Source: Bacteroidales bacterium (GTDB lineage Bacteria; Bacteroidota; Bacteroidia; Bacteroidales; WCHB1-69). Taken from it: a stretch of DNA of 8,286 nucleotides. Positions 1 to 6,443 of this stretch are shown here, piece after piece. The stretch's first letter is position 1. The number at the start of each line of letters is the position of its first letter. Both the position numbers and the translations under genes were made by a program. Where the stretch lies: NCBI GenBank assembly GCA_028684405.1, contig JAQUGA010000104.1, positions 1 through 8,286 of the forward strand, read 5' to 3'. The notes under the pieces were generated by a model, which worked only from the letters and a program-made list of their open reading frames with translations, was not told the origin of the DNA and did no database searches.

Positions 1-112
1 TTTGCCCTTTTAAAATAACTTGCTGTTCAAAGGTTTTGTAAACTTTTTCAAAACCATCAACGGATAAAATTGCCTGCTCAACAATGGTAGGCATCGATCT
101 TTTGTTTCTCAT
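1..112 (-). CDS. Tyrosine recombinase/integrase, N-terminal fragment (IS91-associated type)
   Basis: This minus-strand reading frame starts with ATG at 112-110 and stays open for 37 codons to the window edge. It reads MRNKRSMPTIVEQAILSV and continues with DGFEKVYKTFEQQVILKGQ. From memory this closely resembles the N-terminus of the phage-type (tyrosine) integrases encoded beside IS91-like transposases in Bacteroidota. Those continue into a SAM-like core-binding domain and a catalytic domain with R-H-R-Y residues, none of which is in the window. Only the start is present, so whether the gene is intact cannot be judged. Because it points leftwards, most of the element lies outside the window, and the sequence to its right is the element's terminal region. 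The open frame and start are seen directly; the family call is recognition without a search. Confidence 0.65.
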   Translation of the reverse strand, partial: MRNKRSMPTIVEQAILSVDGFEKVYKTFEQQVILKGQ

Positions 113-186
113 AAAAAAACATTTTTAGGGTTAATAATGATTTTTTTACGAAACATTTGAGAAAATGTCTACTTTTGTTGAAAGCT

Positions 187-204
187 ATCCCGCTTTGGCG
201 GGAT
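187..204. repeat. GC-rich 7-bp perfect hairpin near the IS end
   Basis: ATCCCGC at 187-193 pairs perfectly with GCGGGAT at 198-204 across a TTTG loop. An outer GTTGAA (177-182) can pair with TTCAAC (209-214) across a symmetric 4x4 internal loop. It could be the IS91 end palindrome or a terminator. No U-tract follows on either strand, so a classical intrinsic terminator is less likely. Confidence 0.6.
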
Positions 205-210
205 TTAGTT

Positions 211-340
211 CAACATTGTATAAGCGTAATGCGGGCTAAAGTGCTAAATTTGAACCAATTGAATATTAACAAACATATCGCCAAACCAAAAGTTAAGTGC
301 TTCTAATCCCGCACTACACTTATACTTGACCGTTGGCAGC
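211..340 (+). repeat. Left attC-like long hairpin repeat
   Basis: An 18-base arm at 218-235 (GTATAAGCGTAATGCGGG) is the inverse of 308-325 with 16 of 18 bases pairing, separated by about 72 bases. Outside the arms, CAAC (211-214) faces GTTG (332-335), extended as GTTGGCAGC to 340. The same plan recurs at 7971-8101: box, short gap, long imperfect arm, spacer of 70-75 bases, arm, six-base gap, GT. This recalls integron attC sites (paired outer boxes, imperfect long stem), but the boxes do not all match the RYYYAAC/GTTRRRY consensus. The fold is seen directly; the function is inferred. Confidence 0.55.
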
Positions 341-508
341 AAGGCAAACAAAAAGACAAAACAAAATGAAAAGAAACACTCCGAATGCAACGCACATTTG
401 AAGCACATGCCACTTCCCTTTGCTCGAAATCAACCCACAGTGGCATAAGCTTAAATTTAGGCATCCATTCAAAAATTTTAAATAATAGAAAATTGATTTT
501 TTAATACT
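341..508. other. Non-coding stretch between left repeat and regulator gene
   Basis: I see no convincing gene here. The stretch just after the GTTGGCAGC box is A-rich and contains GCACATTTGAAGCACATGCCAC around 391-412. Related wording (AAGCACATTTGCAA) occurs on the inner side of the right repeat at 7861-7874, so both may be repeat-associated flanks. The last 50 bases are AT-rich and probably hold the promoter of the LytTR gene. TAAATTTA at 452-459 is one base from the Bacteroidota -7 consensus TAnnTTTG, but I find no matching upstream box. Confidence 0.35.
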
Positions 509-868
509 ATGATAATGAAAAAAGATTACAGTTTTCAAAATGACAACAAAATAATTATTAAAGATTCCTTCAAAACTCATCAAGTTACAATTGAAAATAT
601 TACACATATTACATGTGATGGCTATGTGTGTGCTTGTTTTTTAAAAGGAGAAAATAAACCCTTAATTACTTGTAAATTATTGAAATTTTATGAAATCGAA
701 TTAACAGAGCTTGGTTTTATTCGTGCCAATAGAAACACATTAGTAAACCTTAAGCATATTAAATGCATCGAAATTCATGATTCGAGGATTTTGACTCTAT
801 TAAATGGTCAAAAAATTCAGATTTCATGCAGAAAAATAGCAAAAATTAAAAAAATACTAGGGGGTTAA
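509..868 (+). CDS. Stand-alone LytTR DNA-binding regulator
   Basis: This 119-residue protein is nearly all LytTR domain (about residues 25-118). The diagnostic parts are FIRANRNTLVNLKHI (70-84), matching the family's R-x-N-(x)3-LVN-(x)2-HI core, and NGQKIQISCRKI (99-110), matching the G-x-x-I-x-(I/V)-S-R-(R/K) strand. It lacks a receiver domain, a transmembrane part and a sensor, so it probably binds DNA without a phosphorelay partner of its own. LytTR proteins (AgrA, ComE, VirR) bind paired 9-bp direct repeats about 21 bp apart. A 21-bp tandem repeat begins three bases after its stop and precedes the precursor gene, which strongly suggests local control of the peptide locus. The start may be ATG 509 or ATG 515 (MKKDY); both precede the domain. 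Base composition is AT-rich like the next two genes. Confidence 0.88.
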   Translation: MIMKKDYSFQNDNKIIIKDSFKTHQVTIENITHITCDGYVCACFLKGENKPLITCKLLKFYEIELTELGFIRANRNTLVNLKHIKCIEIHDSRILTLLNGQKIQISCRKIAKIKKILGG

Positions 869-871
869 ATT

Positions 872-913
872 CGCTTATTAGTAAAATAGATACGCTCATT
901 AGATAAATTGATA
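872..913. promoter_or_regulatory. Tandem 21-bp direct repeat, candidate LytTR operator
   Basis: Bases 872-892 and 893-913 are adjacent 21-base units that agree at 17 of 21 positions (CGCTTATTAG... and CGCTCATTAG..., both ending in GATA). A 21-bp period puts both copies on the same DNA face two helical turns apart, the usual arrangement for LytTR-domain dimers. The repeat sits between the LytTR gene and the precursor gene. The repeat is seen directly; binding by the 509-868 product is inferred. Confidence 0.7.
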
Positions 914-942
914 CACTATGTAAATGTTGTGCATTTTTATAT

Positions 943-950
943 TATTATTG
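943..950 (+). promoter_or_regulatory. Possible -7 box of precursor promoter
   Basis: TATTATTG is one base off the Bacteroidota -7 consensus TAnnTTTG and lies 29 bases after the tandem operator. That is a workable spacing for an activator replacing a weak -33 box, as no TTG at the usual distance is clear. In such AT-rich DNA a chance match is quite possible. Confidence 0.25.
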
Positions 951-1008
951 CAATATATTAAGTGATTATTTACAAAATAAAATAGAATTAAAATCTTTTT
1001 GATATTGG

Positions 1009-1086
1009 TTCGCTAAATAATAATCGCGCGAAAAATTGGCAAGCCATAAAATCAGGCACGCTCCCAGCTTGAAGTGAGACGGGGGA
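1009..1086 (+). other. GC-rich structured leader before the precursor gene
   Basis: This patch is visibly richer in G and C than its flanks. TTCGC (1009-1013) can pair with GCGAA (1028-1032), and CTCCC (1061-1065) can pair with GGGGG (1081-1085) with one wobble. If transcription starts near 955 it lies in the 5' untranslated leader of the precursor mRNA. It matches no riboswitch I know. It could be an RNA control element or a remnant of other DNA. Confidence 0.3.
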
Positions 1087-1110
1087 ATTAACAATTAAAT
1101 TTTTATTACA

Positions 1111-1317
1111 ATGAAAAAGACAAAATTAAACAAAGAAGAATTAGAATTTATCTTCTCAAAAGAAACAATTGATGAGTTTACCAAGTCAAATATTAAAGGT
1201 GGAGAAGATGTTAATGCAACACTAGCACTATGTTATCCGAATCCTAAGCCTACACCTCAAGATCAAACTTGTCAAATACCAAAACCATTAGCAATAACGA
1301 ATAATTGCACTTTGTAA
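1111..1317 (+). CDS. RiPP precursor peptide with KGG leader and three-Cys core
   Basis: The 68-residue product starts MKKTKLNKEELEFIF, a charged, helix-prone leader, and reaches Lys-Gly-Gly at 29-31. This is the double-glycine site cut by C39 peptidase exporters, and one is encoded downstream. The predicted core is residues 32-68, 37 residues, with Cys at 41, 54 and 66, seven Pro and five Thr. It contains a loose repeat: PNPKP follows the first Cys and IPKP follows the second. The next gene is a radical SAM/SPASM maturase, so Cys or nearby residues are the expected modification sites, for example thioether links as in sactipeptides and ranthipeptides. The Bacteroidota 'GG' radical-SAM-modified precursors share this leader style; I do not recognise the core. 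No LanM, LanB or ATP-grasp enzyme is nearby, which argues against lanthipeptide or grasp-with-spasm chemistry. Confidence 0.85.
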   Translation: MKKTKLNKEELEFIFSKETIDEFTKSNIKGGEDVNATLALCYPNPKPTPQDQTCQIPKPLAITNNCTL

Positions 1318-1332
1318 ATTTTCAAGAACCAT

Positions 1333-1364
1333 TAATATAGGCAGATTGTATTCTGCCTATATTA
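1333..1364. terminator. Strong hairpin between precursor and maturase genes
   Basis: AATATAGGCAG (1334-1344) pairs perfectly with CTGCCTATATT (1353-1363). One further A-T pair at each end (1333/1364 and 1345/1352) gives 13 bp and a six-base loop. It begins 16 bases after the precursor stop. Only a short run (TTT) follows, so it is more likely a partial terminator or a 3' mRNA stabiliser that keeps precursor mRNA above maturase mRNA, a common arrangement in peptide operons. That role is inferred. Confidence 0.65.
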
Positions 1365-1382
1365 TTTAATAAGACTATAATA

Positions 1383-2717
1383 ATGATAAAAATTAGCAAA
1401 TATTTGTATAAAATAGAATTTGAAAATCAAATTTTATTATATCAACCTATTTCAGATCAGATGTTTAAAATGAAAAGGGGTGAATATGATGTTTTTTCGA
1501 GTAAATTAAAGAACATTAATCTTTTTAAGAATGATTATCCAACTTTTTATAATTGGTTGACAGAGAATCTTTTTTTAGTTTCAAATGATGTTACCGAATT
1601 GAATATTATTAGAACAATGAATAAGGTCAAATGTTTTTCTGATAAAGATTATTGGCTTACGATTAATCCTACATTAGAGTGTAATTTAAATTGTTGGTAT
1701 TGTTCTGTAAAAGAAGCAACTGGCGGAAAAATATTTGAAGGTAAAGTTAATAGCAGTGTGTATTTATCATTAGAAAAACACATACAATATATGATAACTC
1801 AAAAAAAGATAACAGGTTTACATATAGACTGGTTTGGAGGTGAACCACTTTTATATTTTAAGGAAGTAATATTGCCATTAAGCAAATATGCTATTGATGT
1901 TACATCTAAATATAAAATACCATTAACATGTCATATTACTACTAATGGGACATTAATATCTAAGTCAATGGCAAGGCAATTTAAGCAATTAAATATTAAT
2001 AGTTTTCAAATCTCTATAGATGGAAATAAATCGGCACACGATAAAGTTAAATACTTTAAAAACAATAAAAATAGTGCATATGATACAACGATAAAAAACA
2101 TAATTTTAATTTTAGAAGCAAACATTAATGCCGTTGTTGATGTTAGAATTAATTTTGATAAAGACACATTGTCTGATATTGATTCTGTGTTAAATGCTTT
2201 CCCAATTGGACTGAGAAAACAAATTAATATTGATTTTCATAAAATATTCCAATTGACTAAGATTAAAGATGTTGATATTAATATATTTGTAGAAAAAGCA
2301 AAAACACTCGGTTATAGTTCATCTTATTGGGCTTTTAGACCACAGCGGTTCTATACTTGTTATGCAGATAAATATTTTCATGCTGCAATTAATTTTGACG
2401 GCAAAGTTTTTAAGTGCACAGCTCGAGATTATACTGAAAAATTTCAAATTGGCACTTTGTTGGAAAATGGCAAAATTGAGTATATTGGTTTTAAACAATT
2501 TGAAATGCATGCTCTTGCTTCATTCGAAAATGAGCAATGTTTAAAGTGTAAATATTTGCCATTATGTTTTGGTCCATGTATTCAGTTTGCTTTTGATAAA
2601 AATAATAATGATTGTAATCGTGATATTTGTGCAAAGAATAATTGGGAAATGACCGTAAATGATTTTATCATTTCCAAGTATAAAGAATCATTAAAAATTA
2701 ATGATTCAGAAAAGTAG
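1383..2717 (+). CDS. Radical SAM/SPASM peptide maturase
   Basis: This 444-residue enzyme probably modifies the upstream precursor in the cytoplasm. Residues 1-85 form a region that may bind the leader (FENQILLYQPISDQMF resembles the N-terminal part of related peptide maturases). The radical SAM core starts at CNLNCWYC (Cys 100, 104, 107; CX3CX2C), which binds the SAM-cleaving 4Fe-4S cluster. GGEP follows at 152-155, TTNG at 186-189 and SIDG at 211-214. The C-terminal SPASM domain has Cys 326, G340-X4-C345, then C386-X2-C389-X5-C395-X3-C399 and C416, enough to hold two auxiliary 4Fe-4S clusters. Both length and cysteine pattern are complete. The reaction (thioether, C-C or other link) cannot be read from sequence. 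The gene is strongly AT-rich, unlike the transporter genes downstream. Confidence 0.93.
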   Translation: MIKISKYLYKIEFENQILLYQPISDQMFKMKRGEYDVFSSKLKNINLFKNDYPTFYNWLTENLFLVSNDVTELNIIRTMNKVKCFSDKDYWLTINPTLECNLNCWYCSVKEATGGKIFEGKVNSSVYLSLEKHIQYMITQKKITGLHIDWFGGEPLLYFKEVILPLSKYAIDVTSKYKIPLTCHITTNGTLISKSMARQFKQLNINSFQISIDGNKSAHDKVKYFKNNKNSAYDTTIKNIILILEANINAVVDVRINFDKDTLSDIDSVLNAFPIGLRKQINIDFHKIFQLTKIKDVDINIFVEKAKTLGYSSSYWAFRPQRFYTCYADKYFHAAINFDGKVFKCTARDYTEKFQIGTLLENGKIEYIGFKQFEMHALASFENEQCLKCKYLPLCFGPCIQFAFDKNNNDCNRDICAKNNWEMTVNDFIISKYKESLKINDSEK

Positions 2718-2747
2718 CTCTATAGTCCTCTATAGTCTATTCTGAAT
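2704..2747. repeat. Nested hairpin with tandem 10-mer at the maturase stop codon
   Basis: ATTCAGAA (2704-2711) pairs perfectly with TTCTGAAT (2740-2747). The enclosed bases hold CTCTATAGTC twice in tandem (2718-2727, 2728-2737), so the palindromic CTATAG at 2720-2725 can pair with its copy at 2730-2735 over a TCCT loop. The outer stem includes the last codons of the maturase. It may be an attenuator or mRNA-processing signal that separates maturase from protease expression. Confidence 0.5.
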
Positions 2748-2762
2748 ATTTGTTTTAATTAA

Positions 2763-2802
2763 ATCAACATTGATATTTATCAATAATTATTACATTGTTG
2801 AT
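2763..2802. promoter_or_regulatory. AT-rich nested dyad upstream of the S41 gene
   Basis: ATCAACA (2763-2769) is the inverse of TGTTGAT (2796-2802). Inside lies a second dyad, TTGATA-TT-TATCAA (2770-2783). It sits 39 bases before the S41 start, in the widest gap of the operon after the precursor. It could be an operator or part of a second promoter, but no clear TAnnTTTG box is present, and short AT-rich dyads arise by chance. Confidence 0.3.
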
Positions 2803-2841
2803 ATGAAAAAAAGGGAAATAAATTTAAAATAAACATAAAAA

Positions 2842-4230
2842 ATGAAAAAGAAACTTTTTTGCACAATATTGATATTATTTTGGTTTTCATCAATAGCTTC
2901 TCCACAAAACGAGATAAAAAACAACTTTACAATTGAAGAAAAGATAATTAGTTTATCAACAATATGGAAAGAAGCCGATGAAAATTTTCCCTATTTTGAT
3001 AGATTTTCAACAAATTATTGGGATTCTTTGTATCATTTGAAATTAACAGAAGTTCTCCATTGTGACAATGACATCGAATTCTTCGGAATTCTTGAAACAT
3101 TTATCAATAGTCTATATGACGCACATACTAAAATCATATTTTCTAACGATTATCCAGTAATTAAAAATCGGAATATCAGCAAGCCAGATTTGTGTGTGAC
3201 TTGGTTGAACGATGGCTTTTATGTGGAATTTGTGTCGAAAGAGTTGGAAAAGATTATTCAGCCAGGAGCTAAGATTCTGACGATTAATGGAATTGAAACA
3301 GAAAAATATGCCAATCAACACCTTCCGCTCGAGGTTGCATCTAAATATTCTCATGTTGTTAGATATTATGCTAGATGGTATTTGTTTAACGGCCCATTGG
3401 GCTCAGTTATAAAAATTAAATATCTGTCGTTGAAAGGTGAAATATCAGAAATTGAGTTGGTTAGAAAAAGGAATCCAGGCAGCGAACGGATTTATTTGAA
3501 TAAGAAATCGTTATCACTTGGGGAGGATAATGGTTTGATCTTCTCAATCAATACTGAGAATGTTGGATATTTTAACATGTCGGGAATGATTACTAAAGAG
3601 ACGGTCGATTTTTTTAATTCAAAAATTGATTCAATTCGAACTTGTGAAGGGCTTATTATTGATTTAAGGAATTCATCGGGAGGATCTTCATATGGCAATC
3701 AAATTGTCGATTACTTTTCAAAGGTTGAATCTTATCAAAGTTTTGCAATGAAAGTTAGAATCAACAATTCATTCTATAAGGCATTAGGTGCCTATTCTGA
3801 TAAAGAAATTGTGAAGAATATTGGAGGAAATCCAAGACATTTTGAATATCAAGACTACTATAAAGGACATGCTTTTGATTCTATCATTTACAATTCACAA
3901 CGAAATATTGCCCCAATAACTATTCCTGTTGTGGTGCTTGTGAATCCTAGTGTAAGTTCAGCCACGGAAACCATGTTGATTAGCTTTATTAATGCTAGAG
4001 CAGGAGTTATTATTGGACAACCGACTATGGGAAGTTGTACGCAACCTTTATTTATTCCTTTAAAGAATATTGGATATTTTCAGGTTGCCACTCAAAAACC
4101 GACCTACAGCGATGGAACATACTTCGATTACATTCATCCAGATATTTTGGTTAATCCAACGCTGAAGGGATATATGGAAGGTCGTGATGAAATATTAGAA
4201 GCTGGGTACAAATATTTCAAAAATAGGTAG
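2842..4230 (+). CDS. Secreted S41 (C-terminal-processing-like) protease homologue
   Basis: The 462-residue protein begins with a signal peptide (MKKKLFCTILILFWFSSIAS, likely cut near residue 20; no lipobox), so it should act in the periplasm or at the cell surface. SLYDAHT (90-96) matches the S41 N-terminal region. Residues about 123-155 (ending PGAKILTINGIE) look like a PDZ segment. The S41 core follows: GYFNMSGM (242-249), EGLIIDLRNSSGG (269-281) and VVVLVNPSVSSATET (363-377), where Ser373 aligns with the catalytic Ser of SASE. In the usual GKG position the sequence is IIGQPTMGSCTQP (390-402), so the Ser-Lys dyad lysine is absent, as in several S41 subfamilies; it may use another triad or be non-catalytic. 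It lies five bases before the exporter gene. Likely roles are a second processing protease or self-protection; neither is proven. Confidence 0.85.
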   Translation: MKKKLFCTILILFWFSSIASPQNEIKNNFTIEEKIISLSTIWKEADENFPYFDRFSTNYWDSLYHLKLTEVLHCDNDIEFFGILETFINSLYDAHTKIIFSNDYPVIKNRNISKPDLCVTWLNDGFYVEFVSKELEKIIQPGAKILTINGIETEKYANQHLPLEVASKYSHVVRYYARWYLFNGPLGSVIKIKYLSLKGEISEIELVRKRNPGSERIYLNKKSLSLGEDNGLIFSINTENVGYFNMSGMITKETVDFFNSKIDSIRTCEGLIIDLRNSSGGSSYGNQIVDYFSKVESYQSFAMKVRINNSFYKALGAYSDKEIVKNIGGNPRHFEYQDYYKGHAFDSIIYNSQRNIAPITIPVVVLVNPSVSSATETMLISFINARAGVIIGQPTMGSCTQPLFIPLKNIGYFQVATQKPTYSDGTYFDYIHPDILVNPTLKGYMEGRDEILEAGYKYFKNR

Positions 4231-4235
4231 AGGAA

Positions 4236-6425
4236 ATGAGTTTCCCATTCTACACTCAACCCGATGCTAAGGACTGCGGTCCCGTCTGCTTGCGAATGAT
4301 CGCCAAACATTATGGGAAAAACTATTCTCTTCAAAATTTGAGGGATAAAAGTTTTATCACTCGCGAAGGCGTTTCTTTACTGGGGATTAGCGATGCTGCG
4401 GAAAGTTTAGGGTTTAAAACAATAGGTGTACGTATTCCAATTGAAAAACTTATAAATGAGGCTGCTTTGCCTTGTATTGCACATTGGAAACAAAACCATT
4501 TTGTGGTATTATATAAAATCAGTAAAAATGGAAACTTTCATGTTGCCGATCCAGCACATGGGTTGATAAAATATACCAAAGAAGAGTTTTTATTAGGTTG
4601 GTTAAGCACCAAAAAAGACGGTGAAGACAGTGGGATTGCACTTTTACTTGAACCCACCAACGACTTTTACGAGCATGATGGAGATAAAACGAATAAACAG
4701 AAAATATCTTATTTTTTTAAATATCTGCGACCATATAAAGGATTGATGATTCAACTGATTTTGGCTATGGTTGCGGGAAGTTTGCTTCAGTTGATTTTCC
4801 CTTTTCTTACCCAAGCAGTGGTCGATGTCGGGATTGGCACAAGCAATCTTAATTTTATCACTCTTGCGTTAATTGCCCAACTTGTTTTGTTTATCAGCCA
4901 AATGTCGGTGGGTTTTATCCGAAGTTGGATTTTATTGCATATCAGCACTCGAATCAATATTTCTTTAATCTCCGACTTTTTGATAAAATTGATGAAGTTG
5001 CCTATCGGTTTTTTCGATACAAAAATGATTGGAGACATTATGCAACGCATTGGTGATCATGCTCGAATTGAGTCATTCCTAACAGGTTCTTCAATTAGAA
5101 CCTTGTTCTCTTTTGTTAACTTCATTGTTTTTGGTGCAGTGTTAGCATATTACAGTTTATGGGTTTTAGCTGTCTTTCTTATTGGAAATACGTTGTATGT
5201 GCTTTGGGTCTTGTATTTTATGCGTTATCGCCGAGATTTGGATTTCAAACGCTTTGCCGCAGCTTCGCAAGAGCAATCGAATGTAATTCAACTCATTACT
5301 GGGATGCAAGAGATAAAACTCAATAATTGCGAAAAGCAAAAAAGGTGGACATGGGAACGAATTCAAGCAAAGTTGTTTAAAATCAACATTAAAGGTCTTG
5401 CTTTAGGTCAATATCAGGAACTTGGTTCCATGTTTTTCAGTCAGACCACCAGCATTTTTATCACTTTCTTAGCTGCCCAATCGGTCATTAAAGGCGATAT
5501 GACCATAGGGATGATGATGTCGTTAACTTATATAATCGGTCAACTCAGTGCTCCAATATCCGAGTTTATTGGCTTTGCACGAGCCATGCAGGATGCAAAA
5601 ATCAGTTTGGAGCGGTTGGCTGAAATTCATCAAAAAGAGGATGAAGAAGAAGCAAGTAGCACGCAAATTGATATATTGCCAGAAGTAAAAACAATGGAAA
5701 TTTCCAATTTGAGCTTCAGTTACGATGGTGCCGATAGAGATTACGTACTTGATGATATTAATCTCACCATTCCGGAGCGTAAAGTTACGGCAATTGTCGG
5801 TGCTAGCGGTTCGGGGAAAACCACGTTGGTGAAGTTGCTTTTGGGGTTTTATCAACTCAATAAAGGTGATATCAAAATTGGAGAAACTTCACTTAAGAAT
5901 ATAAATCCGCATGTTTGGCGTTCTAAAACTGGTGCAGTAATGCAAGATGGATTTATTTTTTCTGATTCAATTGCTGACAATATTACCGTTAGTGATGAAT
6001 CACCAGATAAAACACGATTGCTTCATGCAGTTAAAGCAGCGAATATTCAAGATTTTGTGGAAAGTTTGCCTTTGGGTTACAATACAAAAATTGGACAAGA
6101 GGGAAACGGTGTAAGCCAAGGGCAGCGGCAGCGAATTTTGATTGCTCGTGTAATCTATAAGAATCCTGAATTTATATTTTTTGACGAAGCAACCAACGCA
6201 CTGGACGCCAACAACGAAAAAATCATCATGCAAAATCTGGATGAATTTTTCAAAGGCAAAACCGTGGTTGTAGTCGCTCATAGATTAAGCACCGTAAAAA
6301 ATGCAGACAAAATTATTGTGATGGAAAAAGGGAAAATAATCGAAGAAGGCACCCACTCTGACCTGACAAAAAAGCGAGGTGCATATTACGAACTAGTAAA
6401 GAATCAATTGGAACTTGGAAACTAA
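4236..6425 (+). CDS. Peptidase-C39 ABC transporter (double-glycine peptide exporter)
   Basis: This 729-residue inner-membrane protein cuts the leader and exports the peptide. The N-terminal C39 peptidase has Gln8 and Cys14 in QPDAKDCGPVCL, His88 in NHFVVLY and Asp105 in VADPAHG, so the active site looks intact. Hydrophobic segments from about 165 to 450 form the ABC transmembrane domain. The ATPase domain carries Walker A GASGSGKT (522-529), Q-loop Gln570, signature VSQGQ (626-630, in place of LSGGQ), Walker B FIFFDE (646-651), D-loop ALD (655-657) and H-loop His682. Length is typical for the family (about 700-730). AGAGGAA precedes the ATG, and only five bases separate it from the S41 gene, so the two are probably translated together. 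The double-glycine precursor at 1111-1317 is the obvious substrate. Confidence 0.96.
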   Translation: MSFPFYTQPDAKDCGPVCLRMIAKHYGKNYSLQNLRDKSFITREGVSLLGISDAAESLGFKTIGVRIPIEKLINEAALPCIAHWKQNHFVVLYKISKNGNFHVADPAHGLIKYTKEEFLLGWLSTKKDGEDSGIALLLEPTNDFYEHDGDKTNKQKISYFFKYLRPYKGLMIQLILAMVAGSLLQLIFPFLTQAVVDVGIGTSNLNFITLALIAQLVLFISQMSVGFIRSWILLHISTRINISLISDFLIKLMKLPIGFFDTKMIGDIMQRIGDHARIESFLTGSSIRTLFSFVNFIVFGAVLAYYSLWVLAVFLIGNTLYVLWVLYFMRYRRDLDFKRFAAASQEQSNVIQLITGMQEIKLNNCEKQKRWTWERIQAKLFKINIKGLALGQYQELGSMFFSQTTSIFITFLAAQSVIKGDMTIGMMMSLTYIIGQLSAPISEFIGFARAMQDAKISLERLAEIHQKEDEEEASSTQIDILPEVKTMEISNLSFSYDGADRDYVLDDINLTIPERKVTAIVGASGSGKTTLVKLLLGFYQLNKGDIKIGETSLKNINPHVWRSKTGAVMQDGFIFSDSIADNITVSDESPDKTRLLHAVKAANIQDFVESLPLGYNTKIGQEGNGVSQGQRQRILIARVIYKNPEFIFFDEATNALDANNEKIIMQNLDEFFKGKTVVVVAHRLSTVKNADKIIVMEKGKIIEEGTHSDLTKKRGAYYELVKNQLELGN

Positions 6426-6443
6426 TAATTAGCAAATCAAGAA

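Larger units (their letters stand above)
1..207 (-). mobile_element. End of an IS91-like element (partial)
   Basis: The integrase start (112) is followed outward by about 95 bases with two hairpins: ACATTT/AAATGT with a GAGA loop (153-168), and ATCCCGC/GCGGGAT with a TTTG loop (187-204). The second ends three bases before GTTC at 208-211. IS91-family elements lack classical inverted repeats, carry a small palindrome at an end, and insert next to GAAC/CAAG-type tetranucleotides (GTTC on the other strand). The hairpin plus GTTC therefore fits an IS91 end at about 207. The exact edge is inferred. Confidence 0.45.

Noticed and set aside
211..340. Calling the hairpin repeats true integron attC sites
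   Set aside because: The boxes only partly follow RYYYAAC/GTTRRRY and no integron integrase is visible. The recombinase at 1-112 looks like the IS91-associated type, so 'attC-like' is as far as the sequence allows.
320..607. Minus-strand open frame of 95 codons overlapping the LytTR start
   Set aside because: It runs across the left repeat box and the start of the well-supported LytTR gene on the other strand. Its Cys/Phe-rich translation looks like a reading of AT-rich non-coding DNA, and no family is recognisable.
2803..2832. Nine-codon leader ORF (MKKREINLK) upstream of the S41 gene
   Set aside because: It could be a regulatory upstream ORF, but so short a frame in A-rich DNA is expected by chance and nothing else supports it.
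1111..4230. Lanthipeptide or grasp-with-spasm (ATP-grasp) cluster
   Set aside because: There is no LanB, LanC, LanM or ATP-grasp gene. The only maturase is a radical SAM/SPASM protein with a full set of cysteines.
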